The notes under the pieces: generated by a model
Database searches by the model: none
Told to the model about the DNA's origin: nothing
The model's input: the letters and a program-made list of their open reading frames with translations, nothing else
Position numbers and translations under genes: made by a program
Part shown: piece by piece, positions 33,797-44,408 of the stretch
Layout: every line of letters begins with the position of its first letter
Position numbering within the stretch: position 1 is the stretch's first letter
NCBI GenBank assembly: GCA_021234155.1
Contig: JAJEKV010000010.1
Coordinates: 7,042,871-7,106,870, forward strand
DNA: 64,000 nucleotides
DNA from: Isoetes taiwanensis
Taxonomy: Eukaryota > Streptophyta > Lycopodiopsida > Isoetales > Isoetaceae
Direction: 5' to 3'

Positions 33797-34853
33797 TACT
33801 TTTATCGTCCACGGAGACCAATCGGTCTATGGGACCCAATACAAAAACGCAGCAAGCGGATTACTGCCCGGATTAAAAAACCCCCGCCCCGAAGGGTTTT
33901 CGAGGGAAAAACCGTGGCAGCAATCAGCCTGCTGACAAACTGTCCTAACATATAAAATGCAGGAGCACCCAAATATATACAGTCATGCACCACACCCGGG
34001 GCAGCCAGGCGGGGGCAAAGGTGACCTCGCAGGTCCAAGACCTCTCCCGAATGTCGACCCGGGGCACGCGTCGACGGTGTGTTCATCAGCAAATGCAAGG
34101 GCAAGTCCGCCGCATACTAAGGGGAGTGTCGGCCCGGATCCGACCAACGCCGGGCAACTCTAGAAAGTGTGAGACTCATCCTCAATGGCACCCGCTTGAC
34201 AAAGACCGACAGAGCCTTTGTCTGGCGGGGCTCCCAATCCACCGCGCCGCCTCGATGCGGGAGATGGTGGGCACCGTGCGAATGGAGGCAATGAGTCTGC
34301 GCTTTTTCGGGGCGGTGGGAACGCAGGTAGAGCTGTGGGCCCGTGCTAACACGGGTTGATGTGCTCCCTTGTAATGGGCCATTTTGACCTGCTCTGAGCG
34401 CCGGGTCCCGTAGCTTGCCAAGGAAACAAGCGCCTAGGTACTCCCGTAGCCTGTCACGATCGGCCGCCGTGCCCACCCGCACGCATCGTGCTCTGCCCGC
34501 GTTCCATCCTGCGAACCAGCGATCTCTCTTACCCCTCCAACAGGCCCTAAGCCGCTGCCGGACCCATGGCCATAGTGTAAGCCAGGCGGGGCCGCCAGCA
34601 TCACCCATAGTAACCACTTTAAAATAGGCGATGTGTCTATCATCAGGGCTGCCCGAAGCGGCAAGAATCGATTTCTGCGGCCCTAGAATCGATAGGGGGT
34701 GACGGTTTCACCCCCTGCGCGTGCCAAAATGCCTTCACTTTTGCTCCAAGTCATTCCGTGTCGCCAAAGAGACGGCCGGGCCCCAAACCGACCCCGTCAC
34801 CGAGAAGGACATGCTTTCGACCGGTGCTAACAGATGTGGACCGATGGCCCCAA

Positions 34854-35550
34854 TCATAGAGCTACTGCACGGTGGCTGTTGTTCTTGCATGGCATAAAAG
34901 CGCTTTCGGCCTGGGCCGTCACCCGCAGCCGGATAGGCGCCTCCCAGCCAGGCGTTGATGGGAACTCCACCCCTAGGTACTTGTAGGTGGGTGTGACGCC
35001 CACAGGCCCGCCCCCGATATGTGAGTCAGGGGAGGCATGGGGTGACGTGAAGAGGATATGAGAACCACCACCGTCTTGGCCAGATTGGCGCCGCATGTCG
35101 AGGCGACAAAATATGTCTAGGGCATCCGGGTGAGACCGCATAGCTTCCTCTGGTGGGCGCCGAGGCCAACATCGTCCCCGCATAGATGAGCCGGCGGATG
35201 ACCTGGTGCAAAAGCCGTATGCCATCCCCCCATGCTCGCGAAGCGTGGGCTCTAACTGATCAATGTAGAGGCCAAAAAGTGTTGGCGAGGGGGGGGCAAC
35301 CCCGCCGACCTCGATACTACTCGGTGAATGCCCGCCCGGTTCGGCCGCATCTCCCCGCCAAAACAACTCTCATACAACTCAGATATGGCATTACGCATGA
35401 CAGCGGGATCCCCGATTGACGCAGTCTAGCCTGACTTTTCCCTTGAATCAGATCAAAAGCCTTCGCGAAGTCCACAAAGCAACAATACAAGTCCCGCCGA
35501 TGATTCCTACCGTCTTCAATCGGTTCCCGCAGATGTAAAGATATGGTCAA
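34854..35550 (-). pseudogene. LINE-B reverse transcriptase domain
   Basis: Two overlapping frames. 35550-35317 carries DLYCCFVDFAKAFDLI, the motif A region with the first catalytic Asp. 35366-34854 carries PPSPTLFGLYIDQLEPTLRE (the region after the RQGCPLSP motif) and then TPTYKYLGVEFPS (the conserved YLG box). The YADD catalytic box falls in a frame-shifted, GC-rich interval and is not cleanly readable. The domain would copy the element's RNA at the nicked target. Confidence 0.75.
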
Positions 35551-36842
35551 TCGTTGAGTGGCGGGTCTAAAGCCTCACCTTTGTGTGAGGGCTCTCGCGA
35601 CATCTCGCCTACGCCTTGGGTCAACTGGCCGCTTTCGAGAATGCCGATAACGGTTTGGCAAATATCGAATCGACCATGATCGTCCGGTAATGGCGGACAA
35701 AGGTGTGGGTCGCCTCGCCTTGTGAATGGGAACAACCCCGCTTGTGGTCCATTGTCGGGGGAGACCTTCCCCGCAATGCTCGCTGTTGAATGAGGGGTAG
35801 TGAGGACCGGCACAAGCGGCTGCCCCGCCCATTTGAGTAACTTTCGGCTGCGCATACCATCGAGGTCACCGCCTTCCCATTAGCCAGGCCGTTCGCAGGC
35901 CCTCCTCAACATCCTCGTCCCACGAGAACCAATGGGGGCCATCCCTGGGGGGTATGGGCGTCTGGCGTCCGGGCGGGTCCGCGAGTACTGTTCCCCGCCT
36001 CGGTGTGATGTCCCCGTAGGTCGGGCTGGCCTTCAAGCACTCAGCGCCAAAAGGTTCGAGGGATGAGTGTCCAAAGAGTCGAACATCTCCCCTCGATGCG
36101 GCAAGGTACCGCGCCTTTGTGTCCTTTCGGATGGGCGCTGCATCGCGTGGTGGCCTGGCAAGGGGACCCGATCCGCAATGCGACGGAGCTGCCGCTATCT
36201 TTACACTCCGCATCAAACCATCGGTTACGCGGGAATGTTGCCGACTCGAGCGGCGATGCGGGGGTCTGCCAAAGCACTGGTCCGCCGCATCCCGTAATAG
36301 CGAAGTCGGCGGTCTCGCTCGCTGCTCTAGTGTGGAGGTCTCGCAGAATTACCGGGGGCGTCCATGAGCATCTCGGCCAGTAGTCCTCTGCCGCCATAAT
36401 CTAGTCTCAACCGAGGGACGAGGGCTGGCATAGTGGGGGTTCTCCGCGGCTTGCCAAACCAGGTCCAAATAAAGTGGGAGGTGATCCGAAGTCGACCTCC
36501 TCATCCCGACCGTCTGCGCCCACCCGAAACGATCGATGAGATGCATATCCCCAGCGAGCTACGAGCACATAGTCCACCACACTAGACCCTCCCCCTCGAT
36601 TGTCCCGTCCTCGCATGTGCACTTGGCGGTGAATCGCCACCGTGAAAGGCCATTGCAAATTATCAAGTCAAAATGCCACATAGCAGAGCAACTGCTCACA
36701 AAGCGAAGTGACTCGGCTGTCATCCGACCCTCGTGGGCGTTGCTTCAAGCGTAAAATGGACATCGCATCGCCGGCCGGGGGGTCAAGTCGCATGGGCTGC
36801 TCTACTCCTGTCCGCGCATTGAAATATCCAAGAAGGACGACC

Positions 36843-37400
36843 CTACCCAATCCGGCTGGTCTTCCAGATGTCATCATATAGATCGACATAAGGGTCCATC
36901 CTATCCGCATCGGGTGGTTGCAATAGAAGGTGCCGTCTGCGTGAGGGAAATAACAAAGCCCGTAAAAAGAGGGTTGCCACCGGTATTATGCACACGAACC
37001 CACAAGCACCGGTTGTGTCCGTCTGTTCCGGAGGGTAAAAGTGCCAAGGTTGTCCTGTAGTAGCAAGCCACTCCACCATGAGCCCTCCTCGGCCCCGCAT
37101 TGTATTGAAGACCGAAAAATGTTGGTAACCCGGGCAGATCGTGTAGCTCGTGTGCTCCAAAGATGCTCCCATGTCTCCATGAGAAAGATGAGATCCATAT
37201 CGGCCGCCACGGAGTTCGGGACTGCCCCTTCCGCCAAGGGAAGCCTCGACAATTCCATGAGACCACCCGAGACACAATTCCTATTTGTCGGCAGGGATGG
37301 TATGCGCAAATGAGTCGCTGGGAGGACGGGAAGCAGAGGCCGAAAGAGAAGTAGATGGAGCGAGGCAAAGATGTGGTCAGAGGGCGGGGCCGTGAGGGAG
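36843..37400 (-). pseudogene. LINE-B endonuclease region
   Basis: Frames 37569-36901 and 37309-36986 together give VVSWNCRGFPW (Asn motif) and MDLIFLMETWEHLW (catalytic Glu motif), followed by GGLMVEWLA-like and CLWVRVHN segments. These fit the apurinic-type endonuclease that starts the second ORF of many LINEs. At least two frame changes separate the motifs. Confidence 0.65.
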
Positions 37401-37587
37401 CAGGAGTAGGAGCGGAGAAGGGGGGGCGGTAGGAGAAGCGTAAGCGGCCGCTGCAGCCACCGTCCGGGGTTAAGCTGCGCAGGTCAGCGATAGCGGTCGC
37501 CGGAAAATGTGCATCCTCGCCAACCAATCTGCGCGGCACCCCGGTGGCGGCATGCCTCGACCGCGACAAGCTCCCCGCCCGCGTGCT

Positions 37588-38645
37588 CTACTGCTTGCAC
37601 GGGTGTGAGGTCCCGTCCCACGACTGAGGATGTCCCCAAAGATCCGGCTCAAGGCGCAATATGGCATCACGCACTGCATCCGCAACCGTGAATATGACAA
37701 TGCGGTCACGACACGGGCCGAGCCCCATGACGGGCTGCTTCGAGAAATGTGAATCGCCTCGGAATGTCATCCGGACGAGAATGTGTGTTCGGATGTTGTG
37801 GGCGACTCTCCCCTCTGCGTGCGGCATCCCTCGAACTACCGACAGGGGCCTCTCTCGCCAAGGCCTCGAGTTCTCAAGGCTCAAGGGTCAAAGGTGGGCG
37901 GTAGGGCCGGGTCCCGTGGCCGGGGTGGTGGTGGTGGCCGGGATGGCGGGAGTGGCTGGAGTGTGGCCGGGATGGCGGGAGTGGCTGGAGGGCGGGCAGC
38001 AGCGATCGGGGCGTGGGCCGGGCGTGGAGGCCGGCGGGTAGCGGCCCGAGCCGCGTTCGCCCCCTGTGGAAGTCGGGAGCACAAATCTTCGGTGGCCTCG
38101 CCGCCGCTATTATCATCTCCCCGCATTCTTTGCCGGTGACTATGAACCCTGTAGGGAGACCCCGGGTTCGTGGGATGGTTGCCCGCAAACCCTCGGAGCT
38201 CCGTGCCTCGAGTAGCGCAGAGCGCTCGAGCCCCAAAGACACGGCCGAGGGGTAGGGCTTGCTGCCCGATCTTACTCAAGATCCCAAAGTCAGAAACCGG
38301 TCTGTCAGAAGAGCAGCCCGCGCCCCCCCGCCATGGTGGTGGTGGCCGCCCCACCTCGATCGGCCGGTGACACCGCGGACCATCGCCTCCCCATTGCGCA
38401 AGGCCCTCTCCTGTGGTCATGGTGTCCATAGTGATGAACACAGAGTCTAGGCGGCCCGCATGTCGACCTCCCCGCTCGGCTTTGTTGCGCCGAAGTGTGC
38501 AAGGCCAAGGCCATCTTCCACATGCACGGCGGCGGGTCTCCGGACTGTGATGCGGTTCTTCTCGACCCGATTTGCCTTTTGAGCACATGGGATGCCGAGG
38601 ACTCCATCTCCACTGCCATGCCAGGCCCGAGGCGGCACAGTGCAC
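37588..38645 (-). pseudogene. LINE-B ORF1-like region
   Basis: A GC-rich minus-strand reading with a Pro/Ala/Arg-rich stretch (about 38140-37880) and, downstream, RDRIVIFTVADAVRDAILRL. No zinc knuckle is visible. Assignment rests on position upstream of the endonuclease. Overlapping frames of similar length exist on both strands because stop codons are rare in such GC-rich DNA, so exact boundaries are unsure. Confidence 0.4.
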
Positions 38646-38894
38646 CTAGCCTCAATCACGAGCACTGCTAGCCTCCACTCCCGCTTTGACGTGGCTCCAA
38701 TTCTCTGCGGCGGGAGTTCCTATATGGTGCGAGCAATCAATCCCTTCCCGGGGGCCTGGCCTCATTTGAGGGGCCTTAGCCTTAGCCCGAGCCTCCTTCT
38801 TCATGGAGGATGACTCTTCCCCTGCCCATGATGGCTGATCGGGACCGTTTGTCGGGCCCCTAGCCTTGGGTTTCCAGGCCGCCCATCTTCCGTG

Positions 38895-39237
38895 GCCATG
38901 ACTTCCAAAGTTTGAGGGGTCTCTCGGCTCGAGGAAAGGGTGCCTAGAATTCAATTTGGGGACTCATAAACGCTGGCAGAGCACCTTTTGGGGGTGTGGG
39001 GGTTTTGGGGGTTCCAAAGTCCGAGGGGTCTCTCACGCTGCCTCAAGGGTGCTTAGAATCCAATTTGGGGACTCAGAAAGGCAGGTAGAGCACCTTTTGG
39101 GGGTTTGGGGGTTTTGGGGGGTGCCAAAGTTTAAGGGGTCTCTCGGGCTGCCTCAAGGGTGCTTAGAATCCAATTTGGGGAGTCAGAAAGGCGGGCAGAG
39201 CACCTTTTGGGGGTTTGGGGGTTTTGGGTCTAGAGAG
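38895..39237. repeat. Tandem repeat, about 110 bp x 3, at the 5' end of LINE-B
   Basis: Units share CCAAAGTYYGAGGGGTCTCTC, then CAATTTGGGGACTC and GCACCTTTTGGGGG(T)GTGGGGG. The GCACCTTTT landmark lies at 38981, 39090 and 39200, so the period is 109-110. The G-runs could form G-quadruplexes. Its position at the 5' end of a LINE suggests promoter-like monomers. Confidence 0.75.
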
Positions 39238-39397
39238 AGATTGTAAACCCTAGAGAGAGAAAGCCAGAAAGGGGCAAATCAAGGGGGTCTATGCAAGGGG
39301 AGTGAGGGCGCTAGAGAGAGGGAGTAGGGCGCTGGGGAGGGCGCTGGGCGCTGGATAAGGGCGCTGGGGAGGGAATACGGGCAATTTCCATTCATAT

Positions 39398-40745
39398 GAG
39401 GGGCAAATGTCAAAGTTGCATGGGAAAAGTGTTTGAGATCCAAATTTAATGGGGGACTAGGAATGCTCGATTTCAAGTTGCACAGTAAGATCCTAGTCTG
39501 CAAATTCATGTGGAAAATTCTTCAGCAGGACTCGAAATCTCCTGGCCTTGAGCTTCTAAAACAATCTCTAGCTCATTGTACGCCTTGCAGAAAATCATCT
39601 CATAAAGCAGATCTACCCTGGGCCCTCTTTTATAAATTGAGACCATACGCAGGAGCCTCGCCATTTCTTAAAGGATTGTTAAGAGCTTGGGAGACAGTAA
39701 AAGTTTTGTGGCGCCTGGATATCAAAAATTGTTCCTCTGTGTCCATGCCCTTGTGGTGGTTGCAGGTGGAAACCAACAAAGGCCGGGTGCTGCTTTTCTC
39801 GGTCGTGAACAAAAGAGCTCAAAACAGATGGATTGGGGCAGGTTTATCTTGCATTGGAGATTGGTATCGATGCGGTGTACAGTGTTCCTGGGAGTAATTC
39901 CAAGACAAGTTTAACTTGAGAACGCGAGATAAGCGAATTTGGAGCATGGTACGGGACAATATTCCGCCTTATGCGACTTCACAAGTAGGTGCTTTCTGCC
40001 TACCTCGCGAAAATCTTAACAAAAAATAGTTTGTTTCAAAGGCATACAAGATCCTGCATGCGAATGAATTGATAAGTCTCCCTTCTCAGTGGGAGTTAAC
40101 ATTAGAAGATGACCAAGTCACTCGAGTGTGGAAAAGGATCTGGAGGAGCCACCTGCCACCAAAGGTATCCACACTATTATGGCAAATGTTCCATAGAGCA
40201 ATTAGGGTCAATATATTAGTGAGCAGGTTCAACAGTGATGTATCACCGAGTTGCCCAATGTGTGGGCAAGAAGTAGAAACAATTGAACACTGTCTCATGG
40301 ATTGTAGAGAACTCCACTCAGTATGGGAAAAATTGAAGGATGCGTTTGAGACTTCTATTTCAGAAAAGGAGATCTTGCTAGGTTTATATCCATCATCTTG
40401 GCAAACCGGAAAAAGAGTTGCTTTGAATCTGTGCAAAGGATGGCTTTCATGGCTTATATGGAAAAGGCGGAGAAAATTTGTGTTATACCAAGAATATCTT
40501 CACCCTGATAACCTATGGCCCTCTCTGAAACAAAAGGCCCACCAATATCTTGCAGCATTTGAGGAGGAGGAATGGGCTTCCCTAGCCCACGATTTTCTTT
40601 CATCACTCTTATAAAAGTTTAGCTTCATAACCGAGTGGCTATCCTTACATAAACAAATATAATATGTAAATGTATGATATCACTCGGTGCATGTAAATCA
40701 CTGATGAGTTACGATTAATATACATCTGATCTTTCAAAAAAAAAA
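39398..40745 (+). mobile_element. LINE-A (L1-like), right part with zf-RVT domain and poly(A)
   Basis: Continues the frame left at 33776: ANVKVAWEKC, GGLGMLDFKLHSKILVCKFM, LPWALFYKLRPYAGASPFLK. After a frame change near 39900 comes the zinc-binding reverse-transcriptase tail (40069-40614) with HLPPKVSTLLWQMFHRAIRV and CPMCGQEVETIEHCLMDC. A 3' UTR ends in TTTC followed by about 11 A (40736-40746). ACTAAAA flanks both ends (33716-33722, 40746-40752). LINE-A itself is only about 1.4 kb, having lost its 5' portion. Confidence 0.85.
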
Positions 40746-40746
40746 A

Positions 40747-41000
40747 CTAAAAGCTTTTGTAGAAATTGCAAGTATATTTTATTCAACCATACATCGTGCA
40801 GTAGGTGTTCTTTTCAAACCCATAATATGATCCTTACACTCTATATTTTTCACCATATCCAACTTATTCTTACCCTCCTCCCCACTGGATATATCATCCT
40901 CAACCCAGACCATTGTACACCTATCTCATTTCGGAAATTTGGAATTGGAAATGGAATTGCAGAGATAGTTTCCGATAACCTATGTAATATTATATAAATA
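40747..41000 (+). pseudogene. EF-hand gene copy 1, right fragment
   Basis: CTAAAAGCTTTTGTAGAAATTGCAAGTATATT resumes the EF-hand gene right after the LINE-A tail. It runs through the Cys-rich segment and the GIGNGIA-like tail, with a frame loss after ATATTTTATTCAACCATACA. It ends near 41000, where cassette copies diverge. Confidence 0.8.
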
Positions 41001-42720
41001 TGTTGTTGAAATATATGTAAGGGAATTCTATCTCATTGGGCTAAACACTTTGCATTGACTGATGGACATCATGCTAATATATTAAAACAATTTCCTCAAG
41101 CATCTACGAGGCACAATACATACTAAACTCATTGATTATGCAGGATTATCAAGATGCTAATGTATAGAGGGTAAGTGTGTTCTGCCTTTTAATGGTGGAG
41201 GTTCATTTGGGAGGCACTTTCTTCTGTTATTGTCTTGCCTAACCTTTGACCAACATCACTTTCCTAATCATATTAATTAATTCATTTCCACTGTTACATC
41301 CCATATCCATAGGGTTATCCAACACACAAATGGGCGAATCCTTCATGGAAATTGTTATGCAATTGGCCCCAACCTCACATACCTCACAGATCTACTATTA
41401 TCTAAATATGAAGCGCGAATCTTGGAATTGCCTTATTCTATCGCTATATATTTGATCATGAATAAAACAGAAGATCACAAGTTTCTAAGTTCATCTCTGT
41501 GTTTACTTTTGTGTGATTATTATTTCATAACTTTAACATTGGTTTCTTTCATTTTTTGGCCTAGAAAAAAATATTTTAGCCCCTCATTTTTCCTTACCTA
41601 ATGGTTGGCAATTCAAATGCATATCTCGCTAGTCTTTTAATCGTATATGTGTACTAATATTTTTCTCTAAATAGTATTAATATTCTTCTCAATCTATTTA
41701 TCTGACTGTTTGAAAATTTCTGTCTGTCTGTCTGTCCGTCTGTCTGTCTGCCTGCCTGCCTGCCTGCCTGCCTGGTCCGTTCGTCTGTCTGTCTATCTGT
41801 CTGTCTGATTGGCGGTATCTCCTTGGTAAAGTACTATAGCTTCTTTTATCGACACCAAGTACTTATTCTTCCTCGCATAATGTTCATGCGATCATGGCCC
41901 CAAATGGTGTCTCAGTGGAGGTCTTTTCCCATTTGCTTTATTTTTCACTCTCTTTCCTTTTTCCTAGCTTGATGTTTCTCGACGTTTTATTTTTCTTTAC
42001 TTACCTTGCAGTGGATTTCATTCTCTCTTCCTTGAAAACCCTCACCTCTTTGATAAAAATCATTCATTCATTCATTCCAATGCGTTAATAATGTATAGTA
42101 AGAGACCGACTGTTCTTTGTTGTTTGGACTCCATAGAGAGCATCTGGTCTTCATGGATGATAAAATGCAATTCAATTCAATTATAGACCTAGTTTTTTCT
42201 TGCCAACTACCCTTACACTTACAGTTTATGATGTGGAGTGTTGTCTTTTAGCCATATGTTGATTTTATGCAACAGTTCTATATAGCAAACTTGGAAGAGT
42301 CGTTTCCAAGGCAACATGGTGAGTTTTCAGCTATTATTGCAGAAACATCTAGGAAACAGGCTTAAAAAAGGGATGAGTTGATTTTTTCTAGTAGCATCAA
42401 ACCAAGGGCGGTATATTTTCCAATTGGATGGGCCATTAAATTGGACACGCACTGTTCGATCCAAGAAGTTCGTTTACTTTAGGTGGGACCATATGTCGAT
42501 CAACAACAATTCAAAATTATAGGTAAAGAAGCTTGAGATTGAGAGTTGGTATATCCTCCTAGGTTGGACCCTTCCCATCCTCGATGGCCATATGGTATTT
42601 AGTAATACACCATTTATTTCACGCGTATTGGCAATATGGTATCTTATTAATACAGCATTTATCTCATTCATATGTACATAAGCTATAGAAACTTGTGAAA
42701 TTGAAGGCAACATCTTTGTC
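41000..42720. repeat. EF-hand/PPR cassette, 5' flanking part, copy 2
   Basis: From about 41380 this region matches 60145-61365 and, in part, 48280-48850 and 57523-57990. Shared landmarks are CTCTGTGTTTACTT, ATATCTCGCTAGTC, a TCTG/TGCC microsatellite, and GCAACAGTTCTATATGG, leading into the EF-hand start. About 41030-41380 has no counterpart and no recognisable gene. No coding capacity is evident before the EF-hand ATG. Confidence 0.8.
41720..41812. repeat. TCTG/TGCC microsatellite
   Basis: Runs of TCTG, then TGCC, then TCTG again. The same compound array occurs in the paralogous cassettes at 48403-48455 and 60450-60500, with different lengths and unit mixes. Confidence 0.9.
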
Positions 42721-43480
42721 ATGGCAAGTAGGGAAGAATAGAATAGAATAGATTTTTTAACGTCCACGGAGACCAATAGGTCATGGGACCCATACAATGG
42801 GCTAGTACAATCATTACTACTAGGATTAAAAAACCCCTGCCTCGAAAGGTTTTCAAGGGAAAAACCTTTGCAGTAATGATGATACTAGACAAGCGAAAAT
42901 AATGACTACTGAGGGCTCAGTAATTGCAGGCGTTTATCTAGAACCTCAAGTATGTATGATGCCAAGTCATGCACAGATGGTGCTCTGAGAAGTTGTGGAA
43001 GCGTGGAATGGAATGCTAAGGTCAAAAAATAATCTCTTTTCACAATAGTGCCTTTGCCTTCTACCACACTCCTCCAGAATCAGAAAGGAACCAAGGCATC
43101 GATTTGTTTAAAAGAATGGACCAGAATGGCAATCGCTATATCAGTCATTCCAAACTCTACAGGGTCTTGAGATCAGACCTCCAAAACCAGGTCATGGGGT
43201 ACTTTGACATCCTAGATAGGGATAGAAATGAGAGGTTAGATTTTTGGGAATGTGCTACTCTTTACTACATTCTTAAGACTGAAAGCTTTTGTAGAAATTG
43301 CAAGTATATTTTATTCAACCATACATCATGCGCTAGGTGTTCTTCTCAAACCCGTAATATAATGCCTTATCCTCTATATTTTTCACCATATCCAACTTAT
43401 TCTTAGCCTCAACCCTACTGGATATATCATCCTCAACCCAGACCACCGTATACCTATCTCATTTCAGGAATTGGGATAAC
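42721..43480 (+). pseudogene. EF-hand gene copy 2, interrupted
   Basis: ATG at 42721 begins MASREE, then 288 bases of foreign DNA (42739-43026) intervene. Coding sequence resumes with the counterpart of IISLHNSAFAFYH, and from 43104 with FKRMDQNGNRYISHSKLYRV, DILDRDRNERLDFWEC and FCRNCKYILFNHTSCARC. A premature stop follows in the Pro/Tyr-rich segment (PYPTYS, TAG). The first EF loop has lost its final Glu (Lys instead), so it would bind calcium poorly even if expressed. Confidence 0.85.
42739..43026 (-). mobile_element. Short insertion sharing the LINE-B 3' end
   Basis: Splits codons MASREE|IISLHN of EF-hand copy 2. Its left 160 bases match the LINE-B 3' UTR: GTCCACGGAGACCAAT, GATTAAAAAACCCC, then GGTTTTC-AGGGAAAAACC. 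The tail next to the conserved end is TAGAATAGAATAGA instead of GGAA repeats. The remaining 120 bases do not clearly match LINE-B. It is either a 5'-truncated relative or a SINE that borrowed the LINE 3' end. Confidence 0.75.
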
Positions 43481-43589
43481 ATATATAATATGATGTAAAT
43501 GTCTTGTTGAAATATATGTAAGGGAATTCTATCTAATTAATTTATTATGGGATATGCATGCTTGTCTATTCATGTATTCATTTAATTGG

Positions 43590-43832
43590 AATTGGAGGTG
43601 GAATTGAAAATCGAATTGGAGGCAAAAGGTACTTCAACGAGATTGTTTTCTTAGATATCTCTTATGGTCCGCCATATATCCTCATGTCAAATATTTATGC
43701 AAGTCTGCATAAACTGAGAAAAAATGTAGACAATCAGAAGGCACTAGGCAGCACATGAATTGAGCTCAATGGTGAAATGCATGAATTTGTTGCTGGAGAT
43801 GAAGCTCACTCAAGAATTAAATCTGAGGCATA
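43590..43832 (+). pseudogene. PPR E-domain fragment in cassette copy 2
   Basis: GGCAAAAGGTACTTCAACGAG onward encodes RYFNEIVFLDISYGPPYILM, SNIYASL, LRKNVDNQKALGST, then a stop where related copies have Trp, followed by a readable VNGEMHEF counterpart. It is joined to a second copy of the EF-hand Gly-rich tail (GGAATTGGAGGTGGAATTG). The same EF-tail/PPR junction occurs at 61976-62030, so this fusion predates the cassette duplication. Confidence 0.75.
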
Positions 43833-43910
43833 AATCTTGGAATCATCTTATTGTATATTCGATCACGAACCAAGCAGAAGATCACGAGTTCTAAGTTCAT
43901 CTCTGTGTTT

Positions 43911-44393
43911 TGATATGGTAGTGCTGGGGGAAGTGGTTTTGAAAGCAAGAACAAGATAGTTGCATGGGAATTGAATATTAAAACTTGCACCATTGAGATA
44001 TTTATGGAACCTTGGACAAGGTTGAGAACCGATAATTGGCCGACGTACCTTTACCTTTTACCAAAAAGGCTCCTTGATTCCTATATAAGGGAAAGAGGTG
44101 CGCTTATTGGATTGAGATCCATCTCCATCTCCTTTTGTTCTTTCAACTTCCTCTTGCCAGCTTCAATGAATTCCTTGTTTGTTTCTTAGAGAGGATTCTC
44201 TAAGGGTTGATTATCCAAAATCCCTTCCATTCCTTAGCCTAAATTGTGCAAATCTTAGAGATTCTTGTTTTTACGAGCTCGATTGGGTGAACAGCCTTGG
44301 ATTTAAGGCCTGGTTTCATAATCTTTTATGTTTTCATGTTGGTTTACTAGATGTTTGATATTTTGTTTACTCGCTAACCTTTGGTACGTAACA
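43911..44393 (+). repeat. 5' LTR of a copia-type element
   Basis: Begins TGATATGGTAGTGC and ends GGTACGTAACA (TG...CA). It is nearly the same as 46068-46542 apart from scattered substitutions and a few small indels. The segment TATATAAGGGAAAGAGG (about 44082) is a plausible TATA box region. Confidence 0.9.
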
Positions 44394-44395
44394 AG

Positions 44396-44408
44396 TGGTA
44401 TCAGAGCC
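44396..44408 (+). promoter_or_regulatory. Primer-binding site (initiator tRNA-Met)
   Basis: TGGTATCAGAGCC two bases after the 5' LTR. This is the standard plant copia primer site for minus-strand DNA synthesis. Confidence 0.92.

Larger units (their letters stand above)
33777..39397 (-). mobile_element. LINE-B: GC-rich non-LTR retrotransposon, about 5.6 kb
   Basis: A markedly GC-rich block on the minus strand. In 5' to 3' order (right to left) it has a 110-bp tandem repeat, a Pro/Arg-rich ORF1-like region, an endonuclease region (SWNCRG, FLMETW), a reverse transcriptase, and a 3' UTR that ends in a short GGAA/TTCC microsatellite instead of poly(A). The reverse transcriptase motifs (CCFVDFAKAFD, PTLFGLYIDQLE, YKYLGVEF) differ clearly from those of LINE-A and LINE-C, so this is another lineage. 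Frameshifts are frequent, so it is inactive. The insertion point in LINE-A is bracketed by GAGG on both sides. Confidence 0.8.

Noticed and set aside
33957-38645. Many long plus-strand frames in the GC-rich block
   Set aside because: They are shadows of the minus-strand LINE-B. High GC makes stops rare, and the RT and endonuclease motifs are only on the minus strand.
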